A DNA stretch of 64,000 nt from Dromaius novaehollandiae. Taxonomy: Eukaryota > Chordata > Aves > Casuariiformes > Dromaiidae. This document shows positions 26,116-39,275 of the stretch, in pieces. The stretch is from contig NC_088112.1 in the NCBI RefSeq assembly GCF_036370855.1, positions 13,818,469 to 13,882,468 on the forward strand, in the 5' to 3' direction. The first letter of the stretch is position 1, and each line of letters starts with the position of its first letter. The notes below the pieces were generated by a model. That model did no database searches. It worked only from the letters and a program-made list of their open reading frames with translations, and had not been told where the DNA came from. A program made the position numbers and the translations under genes.

Positions 26116-27045
26116 GACGGGCTGAGACCTTGGCACACCAGACATCTACTGATGCCAACTTTTTGTTTGGATATGACAGATATGACAGCAAAGGAGAGCT
26201 TTAAAGGGGGCTTTGAGAGAGCTTAACAAGTTAGTTTTCAGATTACTTCTGGAGTGAAGAGCAGCAGGCAGAAAACCAGGGATGTGGTTTGAAAGAAAAT
26301 TCAGGAAGTAGTAGGAGCAGAACTAGTGGGTCAGTCAAAAGCAAGCAAGCATCAATTTCTTATTTTGAGATATATGAAGTCATGATGCTTATGTACCATT
26401 AACACAGCATCTTTTCAACCAAATATACATTAGATATTAGATGCCAAAGTGTTAACAGAATGGATGCATTTCAGATCAGTCTTCTGTATCTGGTGACTCT
26501 TTTTAGATGTCTCCGCAATGGCTACTACTGTTCCAAAGAAAATACTGCAGACCTTTAGAACCACACTAAGTTACAGCCACTGTTCAGCTTTAGTATTGTT
26601 CCCAGCTTAAGACTACTATAATTACAAATACTTGTCATACAAAAGGAGGTTTTTTTAAAAAAGAACAGCTACTATGATTACTGCATGGGAAGTACCTTGA
26701 TCATTTAATGAGGCTGTAAATATAAAACTCCATTCTGACACAATCCTGTCTTTTAGTTTGGTTTTGGAAAGACTAAGCAAAGTCCAGGCAAAGTGGGCAT
26801 GCTTAGCCAGTCAAGAGCATAATTCAGGCTAATGCTGTAATTGCTCACTTATACAAATTGCAAGTTTCAATAATTAAAGAAAGACGACACTGTGGATAGG
26901 AACACAGATTTTGTTTGTTAAGAAAGCCTGAGTTAACACACAAACGAATGCACAGAAGACAATCAAACTATTTTGTTGTTTTACTCCTGCGCAAAAGTTC
27001 AGGCCAAAAACAATAAAACTCTTATGTTCTCTGTACAAGTCTTAC

Positions 27046-27281
27046 CTGGACAAGCTCTCTGTATGCAGATTTTGCCAAATTATAGGGCACCAGAAGATTA
27101 GATGCCAGAAAGTAGAGAACTTCTAAACCAGTGAAAATCATAGCAAATTTGTTGATGATGACAATGGTTTCCAAAGGGACCAGGCAGAGGCGTGCCAGTA
27201 GAGGGAGCATGTGAGCAGAGAAAAGCCAGATCTGTTTTGTTTTCATGACGCAGGAGCACAGTGTACACACCACCAGCTGAC
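27046..27281 (-). CDS. RNF145: RNF145 coding exon 4 (residues 129-207)
   Basis: The exon is 236 nt, with acceptor atttccag and donor CCAG|GTAAGA. It encodes QLVVCTLCSCVMKTKQIW, then a run of membrane segments at roughly 130-141, 146-165, 168-187 and 183-194, ending LAKSAYRELVQ at residue 207. The exon ends at a codon boundary, which fits the phase-0 start of exon 5. The hydrophobic block belongs to the TRC8-type N-terminal domain. Confidence 0.95.
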
Positions 27282-30200
27282 CTGGAAATGCAACACAGTA
27301 TTTTATATCAAGCTGATTATCCCTTCAAGAAAAACATATTTCAATACATTATCTTTCCATAACACTGTTATCATCCAGCATATTATGACAGCTCTAACTA
27401 GGACATGTGTGTTATGAAACCACGCTTCTCTGCATCTTTTGCCAAGTCACAAAAGTTATCATTTTCAAAATATGCAAAGGATATGCTTTCACTTTATGGA
27501 TTAGTGAGATGTTGGTCCAAAACACATGCAGAATCATATTCAGATTAACACAGAGCCCCAGGGACAAATCATGCAGAGGACAACTAACCAAGTCATGCCT
27601 CTGTCTTTGCCCTTAATGTCACCAGCTCAATAGAAACCCCACCAGGGTCTCCACACACAACAATAGCTTTTCTGAAGGCCAGCTATACTACTATTTTATC
27701 CTGCCTGATCTAGGGAAAAAAAAAAGAGAGGTCCCAAATGGCTTTTAGAGCAACAATATTCATACTGTCAGGAGGAATTACTGGCTAAGAACAAGAACAG
27801 GAGAGCAGCCAGGTCAGCAGTTGAGACTTCAGTAATTTCATAATGCTCTAGGGTGGCTGCTCAAAATTATCTCTGAAGCTTGCAAGTGACAGATAGTTAA
27901 CAACTACATTCTCTTTTAACTGTTGGCGGAGGCACAAGCGCGAGCACATCTCTCCCACGCAGACACAGAGATTTGGAGGGCAGCATTTCTAGAGCAGACC
28001 ACACCAGTCTAACTGTTCCTATTAGAGTCACTGGAAGTTGTACCTTTTATCTCAGAGGAAGCAAATACACATTGCTTGGATAAGAATAATTCTCACCCAT
28101 TATTTTACAGTAAGGAAAAAGCTTATTACGTATTCCTACAGGAGCAAAACCTTGTTCATCACATATATTTGCTTAGGTCTGGAAGCCACAATACACAGTA
28201 CCGAACCCAAGCGTTTATGTGCTGTTTTGGAGCCATCTCCACTAATCATTGAATTTCTTAACTTTTCTTGCAACCAGGAGTTAGACTCAGCCAAGCACAG
28301 TCTAGTAATACCAGGACAATAATGTCTCTAGGCCTGAGCTAGCTCCGTGCATTCACGTAAACTGGCTGACATTGTAAGTCCTTCTGGAATTAGATGGATT
28401 ACGAAGGGAAGCTGGAAGAGGAGAAATGATAATATACTGGGGTTTGTCTTTCATTCTACCTAGCTTCCCAGAAAAGGGCTGCTTTCATCTCAGTTTCAGT
28501 TATTCTGAAAACAGAAATCTCTAAACACTGCTCCTTAAACATGTACAGTTCTTCCCCCTTTATGCTGACCTCTCTCCAGCTGCACGTTAAGTCCTATTCT
28601 CAATTTGCTAGATGTATTTTCAAATTACCAGATGCATTTTTAGAACAAGTATCAGTGCTTTCAGCAAGACACACTATCAGCTTTGACACAGCATACTGGG
28701 TCTCATAAGCCTCATCACAGAGAAAGTTACTCTGATCTTTTCAAAAAGTACAACGGACTCCAGCTCTGAAGCATCCTCTCTCTGCTTTGTTGTTCTCTGC
28801 CCAAATACACACTCGACAGAAAAAAACTAAAATATGTCGCTACAATCCCAGTTAAGATAGCAGCAGCACACTGCTGTGCCACAATATTCAGGGGCCAGGC
28901 ACAGTCAGCTTGCTATGATTTCTGTGACTCATGGTAACTAAGGCAACCCAGCTTCACATACAAAGGGATACAAATACCGGCATCCGATAGGCTCTTTAGG
29001 ATTTAATAAGAATGTCATAATCTGAAATAAAATACGGCCACGACATCAAATTCAACTATCCAGCACTCTTAGGGGTGGATTTTGGAGCTCTCCGACCAGG
29101 AAATAGGACCTCAGATTCCAGTCTCATCTCATGAAACAGCAACGACTGCTTTCCTCTAAGAAGTGATGTGCTGACTACTCTGGTCATCTGTTAAACTCTC
29201 TCCCTCTCACTTTGTCAGCCTAAACACTGATTCAAAGTTACTTGGCATGGGAAGGAGAGCTGGACACATCAAATGAAATAAAGGGAGCACTTTCTCTTGA
29301 GGCTCTGATCTCCTTTCTGAAGTATGCATCTTGTCGTTTCTCAAAACCTTCAGGAAGGGCCTGCAAAGATGCCTCTACAGGAACTTTTAGTGACTGGTAC
29401 CTCCCATTTTAAACTAGGGTAGCAGCACTTTATTTCGGGACAGAAAAATCTCTTTCTGCTGTAGATCATAATTGATCTCCACGTGGGGTTGTACACTGTG
29501 AGACACCACAAACAAGGTAGCAGTATCAGTCCAGAAGAAATGAGTCAGTACTTGATATCGATACACACAGATTTTAGTGCTCTAACTTCTAAGATTAGCA
29601 AATCCAGTTGACTATTTGTGATCTGTAAACTTAAATGCCATGGACTGAAAACTGCCAGACACAGTTAATGAATCCTACAGCTGGAATTCTCCTGCACAAC
29701 ACAAGGGCTGTCTACCGGGGAATGAGCAAATAAGGAAGAAATCTGTTGCCTGAAGTTTCTGAGATTCTTTCCCTTCCCAAAACCTCCACAAATACATTAA
29801 ACATTGCTGACAGGCAGCCAAAGCCTCCTAGCCAGTAAGCTAATGGAAAATGTGTGACAACTACGCCTAAGTGGTAAAACCTCCGTTCAAACCACTCTTC
29901 GTATGGAGCCGTCTTTGTTTCATTCCCACTTTTAAAAAGCTGATGTTAACAAATTTCCTGGCTATTAACTGTTATGTGAAAAACAGGATAGCTTAAAAGT
30001 TAACATACAATCCCATTATGAAGCACTAAGAAAAAGCAAGTCTTCAAGATAGCATAGCTTCCAAAACCACGTAGCTTTGGAACTTTTACAGCTGACATGC
30101 TCACAAAGTGGCACATTTATCCTAGAAGCAGTCCTCAAAGACATGTATTTATTCCACCTAGAACACTCAGGAGCATATTAGTAAACCCTGTCAACAGCCA

Positions 30201-33002
30201 TCAGACTGAATTAGATCCAAAGGAAGGAATGACTATGAGAGGCTGCTCACAAAAGCACTAATGAATAAAACAATGACAGATTAAATTTGTGAACCAACTG
30301 GGGCACTGTACAGCTTCCCCTTAACTCTGACCAAAACTTTCAGGAAACACAACTGCATCACCAGCATAATTATTCCTTTATACACCTGCCTTTGCCCCTT
30401 TACCAACAGCACTACGACACAAGACTTTGACAAAATACATAAGGAGAAGGTGGAACAAAGCACCTGTATGTTCATTTTGCTGCAAAAATGCCACAGTTCA
30501 GTGCAGTACGCTCCTGAAACTTGGCAGACTGCACTGGATAAATACCATGGCACGTAACAAATTTGAAAAAGTATTTTAAACACAACACTGACAAGCCACA
30601 AAGCCTACTTTGACATGACTTCCCCAAACAAGACCACTTGCTCTCAAGATCAAAAATTACATTTTCAAGCAGGTTTTAAAAGAAGAGGGAAAATCAGTAA
30701 TGAAGATAGGAAATGTTAGTGCACACTCACTTCTGGTATAGTCAAACACCTACTTGCTTAATTCTCAAAACCAATTACTATAAACAATCTCAATTACATT
30801 TTAGCCTAGCAGCCAGTACAACCCAAAACTGTACTAGACAGAAACAACATTGCTGTTTTCTCCCTTATTTTTAATCCACTTTGAAACCTAAGGGATGTGT
30901 CATGGAATACGGATGGGACTGACTCCTGGTTTAGTTTCTGCTCAAGCATTACTGTATGGCACATTGCCTCCTGACCTCCTCCTACCCAGCCCTGCCTGCT
31001 GCATCGCCAAGCTCTCTGATTCTGCTGCACACCTGCACCACAGATCCTTGCATGGCACCTGAGAGAGATTCAGATCATTAATTGCACACATTTGCTCACT
31101 GAAACACACTAAAGGCTTTAGCTGTACTTTGGTGTCACTTGACAAGAAATGATCACGGTAGACACAAAGGACCTTTTATCAGGAAGAAATAAAACTATGC
31201 AACGCAAGTTTGTTACTGGCTCACCAAGAAAGAGCACTGCTGTGCACTAAGCTTCAGCAATGCTAACACTATGGAATAGGACAAATGAGAGTAAAATTTA
31301 ATGTATCTAGAAACTCAGAAGAGGGAAAATGATCTCTAAAGATTTCCTTTCCTCAGGAAACACCAATATTATTTCCATAAGAAACAATTAAAAGCAAAGA
31401 AAAATCCCACATTTAAAAGTTAGATTCCAGGCACACAGGAGAAGCATATATTCTGGTAGACCTAACATACTGTAAAAAAGTAAACCCATTTAAATCTCCC
31501 AGCAGATTCTCAATCTCTTAGCAGCTGCAAGCAAACAGAAAGAAGCTGAGTTTTGTCAACAGTACATAGCTGACTAAATCTGTCAATAGTCTGATGAAAC
31601 CCATAGATCTAAGTGAAAGGAATTAAGGAAGATTTTTCTTCCGAGTTTGTCTTAGGCTCACTTTCAAAATACACACAGTGCATGTATTCCAATATCCTCT
31701 CAGTAGAGCATATGGTATGGCTCAGCAACCTTAACACTGAATTTATTCTCTTCCAGTCAAAGTTCATTTGGGAAGGGAGCGTAAGGGAAAAAGTGTAAGA
31801 AGTCCAGTTCTTCAGGATTTCTGTGGGATTTTTATGTAGAGAAGTCACCTCCGACATTAACCACACACTTTAAAAGTAGGTTTGACTTGTCACTCCACAG
31901 CTGTTTAATTAGAACTATTCCTGGTGCTCGATTAAAAAAAAAAAGAAAGAAAAAAGAAAAAAAAAGAGCCTGTATGCACACACCCACACATCTGTGATAA
32001 AAGACACCACTCAGCCAATCTTACTTCCACCAGTTCTTTGTAAGGGGATGATAGCGTTCATCTACAGAGCCAATAAAGAAAAATGCTTGCGCAGCATTTT
32101 CAAAGACAAAAGCATTGCAAACACTTGCTACTGTTGAAATCTCTGTAGTACTTTCCACCTAAGCAATGTTCTAGACAGCCCAGTCATTCTGGACCAGACC
32201 ATGAGTCCAAGAACATCATGGAGGCAAAGCACTGTATTTAGAAAGCACAGTTCTAGAAATGTTAAGTGCAGAAGAATTAAACAATACTAATACTTATTGA
32301 AAGAAATTATATGTGGTTAGTAAAAGTGCCCTGCCATTACAAACTGAAGTGACTGCTTACATGAGACCCTCAGATCTTTTTCCCTTTCTTCCTCACACTT
32401 TCACCAGAGGTGGGGGGCATAGATACCATAGACAAAACAAGAAAGCTCTCTTTTAAGAAAAATATCTGCTCTGCCATCAACTGTGGTAAAATAGCTTCTA
32501 AAAGAGCTGCTCATTGGTTTGTGAAGTTTTCACCCAAACTCCTGAATGAATTTAAAGTGCTTCTATAAGCACATATACACCATTCACTTTTGATAGTGTG
32601 CTAGTTTAAAATACCTATTTAATTTCAGACCCACAGTTAGGAAGGTCGCAGCATAGACAACCAAGAATTGCAAGAAAATGCATCTTCACAACAATGTAAC
32701 GAATTAATTAGAAAACCCAGATGAACCCAGAAAACATTTAAATCTAACACTAAATTAAAAAAAAAGCCCCCAAAACAGACCTAGACAATACTTCAAATAC
32801 ATAAGCAAGGCAGTATTGGTAAATCTGTGGCATATAAAGAGCCAGGCAGACACAGGTAGCCTTCCACGTGTCTTGTGTAAGAAGATCACAACTACTAAAG
32901 TGGCAGAGAAATTTGAAATCATGAAGGTAAAACGTGTGTAATATTCAAGGAAGAGAATGAGGCAGAGCTCTCCTCTACATCACAAATATTTAACTCACTT
33001 AC

Positions 33003-33094
33003 CTACTAAAGCAGTCATGAAACGATTCATAGAGAGAGGTTCCAAGTACATTGGCCCTTCATATCCCGATTCCAATTCACTCCTAACATAATCC
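33003..33094 (-). CDS. RNF145: RNF145 coding exon 3 (residues 98-128, codon 129 split)
   Basis: The exon is 92 nt, with acceptor ttttttag and donor GTAG|GTAAGT. It encodes the loop DYVRSELESGYEGPMYLEP followed by LSMNRFMTALV. This hydrophilic, aromatic-rich stretch sits between membrane segments. It completes Arg98 and leaves one base of Gly129. Confidence 0.95.
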
Positions 33095-33154
33095 CTAAAA
33101 AATAAAACCACAAAGTATTACGATACTTATGGTCAGATAAGAATGTGTTCATTC

Positions 33155-33172
33155 ATTCCATATATATGGAAT
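33155..33172. repeat. 18-bp perfect palindrome
   Basis: ATTCCATATATATGGAAT is its own reverse complement. It lies about 60 bp upstream (in transcript sense) of coding exon 3. It contains CCATATATATGG, which is CArG-like but two bases too long for a consensus SRF site. Confidence 0.85.
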
Positions 33173-36100
33173 TTTGGTGTATGTTACAGTCAATTAACTA
33201 AATCACAAAAAGCAACATTAAGACTACTGTTATGACAACCTCAGTGGTACGAGGAACTAAGTGAGGCATGACTTCAATGAGAAAAGTATTATCTGTTATC
33301 AGACTGGCATAGCTGTAGAAATCCTCTGGGGCACTCAAGCTGTTCTTCAGAGTGTGGCCTGAAACTACTTATCGACAAAACCTCTTAAGCACCTTTCCAT
33401 TTTTAAGTTTCCTTTTTAAGTATTTTTCCTTCCCATTATAACTTCTTTTCCCACCAATTCCACGTCAAAAGAAAGTTGAGGGCCTGGGGGCAAGGTCTTC
33501 CAATTCAATGGTTATCATGTTTTGTAGTGAACAATTCTAATTCACTCTGCACTGAATTAAAAATAGGTTTGAAGGAAAAGTGACAGTCATGGAGTGGAGT
33601 CAAGGATAAGAATTCCTTCATAATATTTTTATTCAACATGATTTTAAAAGTTTATTTCTATCCTGGGGGACTGGGGGGAACAACTGCTGTGAATACCCTC
33701 AAACTGACTGACTGCTGTTGACAGATATAGTAAGTTAGTCTGAAAATCCGAAAAGACATTTGTGATTTCTCTCAGAAAAGGATGGCAAGGAGGACGACTC
33801 AGGCAACCAGAGAAAAAGAAAAGAACCCAAGGAGACCAGGCATCTTTCTGCCCTTAGTGGTCATCCATCAGCTCTGCCTTCAAGCAGGCTAACACATGTA
33901 ATGGAATGTAACTCAAATATGAAATTCACATTAACAGCAAACATTTTGCACTTCCAGAACAAGGTCCTGGAACAGCACAGCAGTCACTCTCTAGCGGCTC
34001 CTTAATCTCCTGCCACAAGACAACAGACGACATTTCTGACCGTTTGGATCCAGACCGTGAGCCTCACTTTCTGCCTCGTCCTTGTGACCCTCCCTTCACC
34101 GCTCCCAGGACTCCTGCTGCTCCGTCCTTGCTACCACACGACCAACTCTGCCCCCAGCCACATAACCAGGACGGCGCTATTATCTGGCTCACACTGTCCA
34201 GTCATTCCTGTCTAGCTGCATCATGTCCCTGGCATGCCAGGCAGACACACGCGATCCGACCCTGCATGGAACTAGCACAGTCTGTTTGCTGAAGGGGCCC
34301 GGCGCTTCATTTTTTACATATTTATTTATACCAGTGAGGCAACCCACACTTGTTGAGAACAGATGCTGTCAAAGCAAGCAAACAATACTGGAAACCACAA
34401 CCAATACGAGAATTGCTCTTATTTCAGTGCAGAAAAAATACGCAACTCTGTGCAACTGGGAGCACTCACCTCTCCCCAGAAACGTGGAAAAATACTGTTG
34501 TTCTAGTATTAGCTCACTATCCCAAGATAAGGTAATCACATTTTCATTTGCCAAAAAATCTCCGGAATTCAAGACATAAATCTCCAAGTACTAAAACAAA
34601 CACTTCAAAGCCTGCTCTTTATAGCTGACAGCCCTGCCTACTCACTGCAGCTTTTCAAGTGTCATAGTACATGCGAGGTATGTTGAAATGGGCTCTTTAG
34701 ACTGTAACCTGCAATTAAAAACACATGAGGATGGAAAAAGGCACCTAAGACGACTGATTCTAGATGGAACATTTTTCCTTGTTATTAAGATATAGCTAAG
34801 CACAAGGGTCTTTTTTTCCACCTTCCAACATCCACACACCATTTTTGGGACAATGTTATGTATTTTATTTTTTATTTTATGCAAACTTGCAGAAAGCATT
34901 AGCAGTACAAATAGGATAATCCATCAGTTACAAAGGAAGAAAAAATTAACACCATGGATTTTGCTTGTCTGAATTTGTTTCATGGTGATGATGCCTTTTT
35001 TTTTTTTTTTTTGCCTTACAACCTATCTCAGATTGACAGTGAAAACACTGGCTATTTCTAAACTGCTAGAAGGAAAGCAGTAAAGACATCAAGTTTCTTT
35101 TATACCTGTTAGGAAACAAGTTACAAAATCATCCAGAAAACCAACTGTAGCAAGAAGACCTTACACAACTTCGCTGAGAAACACCAGCAAAGCTGCGCAT
35201 AAAGTTGTTTCTTAAACACCAGGAACGTGCCTGGAGATAACCCAAATCCCTTCAGGCTACATTTCTTCCCCTTGTCTGGTTCAGTCATCTGCACAGAGGT
35301 CTACACTGTGTTTCATTCTTTAAGCAATCTCCTCTAATGGATAATTTTAGGCTTACCAGCTTGGAGAAGCAATCTTTTAAAATCTCCTTAATTTTTTAAA
35401 CAGTGTTTGTAGATGATGTCTGAATAAGAAAAGTCAAAGTAATGATTCTCTTATTACATTACCAGTACAAACACAAGGATCTTTTGGCACAGACACCAAT
35501 CAGAAGACGCCTCGAACAGCTGCAGTGCCATACAAGATGCTGAGAAAAGCAAGTGTCTGCACTCAATTTTGATCAATTAAAGCTGCATTAAGCTGCAGCT
35601 TTTACATTTCAGAATTGTTCATTTTAGCGCAGCAATGTAAGAAAACAACAATGTTAAAACCATTATTTTCCAGTTAATGAAATGACTGAAACTACATTAT
35701 TACTTCAGAAAATTAGGACATAAAAATAAAGCTTAGATCAGATTGCTTGCTGTTGATTCTGTACGTGCATTCCCAGCCTCACTTAATCAAACTGCTGGAC
35801 TGTCAACATACAATCACAGACTGCCACAACTAACATTGCTCTAAAAACGTAAAGAAACACACTGCTTGACACATAACCATTCTTTGTTCCTAAAGTGCAA
35901 AAAGGTCTTCTGTTATTAAAACATGCTTTGTAATTGAGGCACAGTAGTTATCTGACCTAATTGAGTCATATTGCTGACATTTACTTTGGCCAATTAATCT
36001 CCGCAGTCAACACACACACACTGTCCAACCCTTCTGAAATGTAGTCTTAGGTTTTAAATGTCTACAGGCATCCTTAAAATTAAAAATTTATTTTAAGACT

Positions 36101-36300
36101 ATCCTTAACAAACAGTTCTGTCTCTCACTTGCTTCCCCACCACCACTGGCAGCTTCTCATTCTGAGTGTGTTCCAGGTGTCAAGCCTGGCAGAAATCATA
36201 ATAAAACAGCAAGGCAAGAAACAAGATAACAATCAAGATTTTTTTTTTTGAATAAGCTGCAATTATAATTGCATTATTTCTTTTCTTTATTTTTATTGTT

Positions 36301-36714
36301 GGAAATGGAGAGAAGAAAACTCTCACATGAGGAGAGGGTGAGAGAGGTGGGATTGCTTAACCTGGAGAAGAGAAGGCTTGAAGAGATTCTTATCAAGGCA
36401 TATAAACATCTGAAAGGAGGGTGTAAAGAGGAGTGGGACAGACTCTTCTCAGTAGTGCCCAGCAATAGGACAAGAGGCAATGGGCACAAACTGAAACACA
36501 GGAAGTTCAGTGTGAATCTAAGGAAAAATTTTTTTACTGTGAGGATGATTGAGCACTGGAACAAGTTGCTCAGAGAGGCTGTGGCATCTCCATTCTTGGA
36601 GATGGTCAAAAGCTGACTGGACACAGTCCTGGGCAACCTGCTCTAGGTGAGCCTGCTTGAGCAGGGGGGTTGGACTAGATGATCTCCAACCTCAACTATT
36701 ATGTAATTCTCTGA
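36301..36714 (+). repeat. CR1 LINE, 3' end fragment
   Basis: About 414 bp match the recognisable 3' part of avian CR1. It includes GTGCCCAGCAATAGGACAAG, GGCAATGGGCACAAACTGAA and GAGCACTGGAACAAGTTGCT. The signature end, TTGGACTAGATGATCTCCAA, is followed by a short ATTCTCTGA-type tail instead of poly(A). The frame is still partly open (WDRLFSVVPSNRTRGNGHK) but the copy is truncated at its 5' end and inert. It lies in the intron between coding exons 2 and 3. This is the main sequence clue for a bird or close archosaur. Confidence 0.9.
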
Positions 36715-36924
36715 AATGTGATCCTTTTCAGCAAGACATTTGCACAGCTATATATAAAATAAAAAAGCATGCATTTCACATGTCAGAAGTGGCAGGATCT
36801 TGTTTTTTAAAGCTGACTTCTCTATTTTCCATGAACAGATGGTGAATTCTCTCTATCCAAATTGCCAGGTTAATATGTTACATACAAATGCAGAGCCTTC
36901 CAGGACTCTCCTGGTGCTCATGAA

Positions 36925-37065
36925 CATTAACTAATCATTCCATACCCATTAAAGTAATTCCCAGTTTTGCAGATGAGGAAACAAGCACTAAGAAGCTAAG
37001 TGACTTGTCAAGATCATATAGATCTGGAAGCCTGAAGTCAGAGCTTAAAAATAAACTTGGATCTT
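36925..37065 (+). repeat. MIR-type SINE relic
   Basis: GCAGATGAGGAAACAAGCAC, then GCTAAGTGACTTGTCAAGAT and CATATAGATCTGGAAG follow the order of the MIR/CORE-SINE body (gatgaggaaactgag, aagtgacttgcccaag, acacagctag). It sits 200 bp after the CR1 copy. MIR-type relics are old enough to be shared by amniotes. Confidence 0.55.
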
Positions 37066-39166
37066 ATGATTCCTAGTCTTGCAGCTGAACCATAAGCTTC
37101 TTCTGGGTTGGAAAAACAGCACTGAAAAACTGAAGTCCTTCATCAACTCAGAATTTCCAGAGACTGTAGAGCCACAAGCACCAGCTGATGCTGGTCTTTT
37201 TCTATAATTTGCATTAACCCAACTGGCCTCAATATGAGACCTCTCTGCCTGTCTTGAACAACATCCCAGCTGGTGCTATGTGCAAGCAGTTAACTAGAAT
37301 TTTCAGCTCTAAGCAGAATTATTATTAAAAAATTCAGGAACGGTTTGCTTATGTGGCTACTGTATGTTTTATTCTGTTCAGTCTGCTAAATATAAACATC
37401 AACCGGAATTGGGCGGTTTTGTCAATAAAAGGAGCAACTCTGGTACAGAGTATATTTGTGCGTTAGTTACATTTCAATGCTTAGTATTTTCCATATGAAA
37501 ACGAACTGGATTCAAAATTCTTTTGAAAAGGTAATACAACTGCAACTCCCTGCATTATACAAAGGCTGCTGCCGAGAAATCCCTTTACCAACCAAGAACA
37601 TTGTTTCCTTGCAAATCAGATCAGTTTTACACCTAGGGAATGGGTAAGCTCACTCAAAAACGTTAGCAACTCTATCTGCTTTGCAAAATGGCTAGAGAAT
37701 ACCGCTTGACTATTTGAATCCAATACATCTTTTAATTAAAAATATTTTTTGTACCAGTTGATGCAAGATTTAATTAAAGTCTTTATTAAACCACTCAAGA
37801 AGCATCAAATATAGAAAGCTCAGTACCAATATGCTAAACAGTCCAAACAACACAGTATCTAACACGTTTCAATAAAGCCTGTTGGTCTCAAACCTCACAC
37901 AGCAATACTAGTTACAATTACACTAGAGGAAAGAAACAAACCAACTCACATTTATACCATCTCACTTTCTTTTTAAAAGATTAAAAATCCAGAAGAGCAC
38001 AAACAAAGAACTCTAGCTCCAAATGTTCTGGACTAAAGCCCTGCATTGATGGATATCTGTTACTACCCTTATTTTAATTTTAACACAAGTTCTAAAAACA
38101 TCTAATACATCTTTAGCTCCAGAAGAAACACTTGTAGAGTGTATCTATAAAAACTCAGGATCTCTCAAGAATGACAAAAAAAATACCCTCTTTCTTTCCT
38201 ACCCTGGAAATAAGTGGTCATAATTCCTCTCTTACATCCTCATCCATTCAGGAAATTATTAAATGAAACACTGACAAGCCACAGCATCAACGCATCAGGT
38301 CGCCATAAAGCCTCCGTTAACACTCTCCTGAGCTGCAGCATACTGAGGAATGCATATTCCAGCAAATGCTTTTGTAATAACAATTTTGATGTGGAAATAA
38401 CAAACCTATCGCTTCACTTAATCAAAGGCACATTTTAAAATGTTTCCCATCAGCAGGCACCAAAACAAATCAAGTCCACATTTTAAAAACTTCCTATGTA
38501 ATGTGATGGTACTCTTTAGTTTCAACTCAACATCTTGTCGCTATAAGAGTTTGCATTACCTTTCAACAGTTAGCCAGGACCAACCAAAAAACCTACTTTG
38601 TTCTGCTCGTCTCACAGCTCTCCACTGTCTCATTTTGTGTTTTAGATACAAGACAGCTTGCTCTTTGTATTAATTGTAAAATATATTAGTTAAACTAATT
38701 TAAGAATAATTTCTACTATTACTTTACTTTTATCCTCCCCTACACAACTATTTTCTCTCTCATTCTAGATGCCAGCAAATTAAAAATAACATCCTGTCCG
38801 CTTCATAAAACACTGCAGTTTTGAAAGCATGTTAGCTGAGCCATTGAGTAACTAAGTTTACTACATCAGAAATCACATTTAATCTTGTGGTGTTTTCTCT
38901 CCTTAGATTAATGGACATTATACCTCACAAAAGCAGCTTTAACTCCTTCTAAGACAGACAAGAACTTGATTGAAGATTTAACCCTGTAAACTTTTCCAGA
39001 ACAAAGAACAGCAGGATACATGTAGGTGCCTGGCATGGAAGAACAGGGGAGCGGGGAGTACTTCCACAAACCCAGACCTGCCCTATTATTATATAGCACT
39101 GACAAAATCCTGGTTATTTTTCTAATTACCAAGCCAAGCTAACAAAGTAAATTCATTTATTCTTAC

Positions 39167-39275
39167 CTGGAAATTTGGTGACCAGCATACAGGAGCAGTG
39201 CAGTCAAGAAGTACAGGTAAAGCTGAACTAGGTGCTGCCTTGGTAAAGTTAGGAGCACAACACTTAAGATGTAAC
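39167..39275 (-). CDS. RNF145: RNF145 coding exon 2 (residues 62-97, codon 98 split), YLYF motif
   Basis: The exon is 109 nt. Its acceptor is ttgttacag and its donor is CCAG|GTAAGA. It completes Gly62 and encodes two hydrophobic stretches (about 62-73 and 77-94) separated by PRQH. The second contains YLYF at residues 81-84, the motif shared by RNF139 and RNF145 that is known to be needed for INSIG binding. It ends in QIS plus two bases of Arg98. Phase 1 in and phase 2 out match both neighbours. Confidence 0.95.

Larger units (their letters stand above)
18479..27045 (-). other. RNF145 introns between coding exons 4 and 7
   Basis: Introns 18479-19896, 20038-23410 and 23587-27045. They hold the hairpin pair at 18.8 kb, the old CR1 relic at 21.7 kb, an A-rich repeat at 25.56 kb and a possible MIR3 relic at 26.0 kb. 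Nothing else was recognised. Confidence 0.7.
27282..39166 (-). other. RNF145 introns between coding exons 2 and 4
   Basis: Introns 27282-33002 and 33095-39166. The first shows no recognisable repeat beyond an A-rich tract at 31934-31968. The second holds the 18-bp palindrome, a locally CpG-rich patch at 34030-34310, a T run near 34997, the CR1 copy at 36.3 kb and the MIR relic at 36.9 kb. Confidence 0.7.

Noticed and set aside
36269-36616. A 115-codon plus-strand frame that looks like a gene
   Set aside because: It is the remaining frame of the truncated CR1 element.
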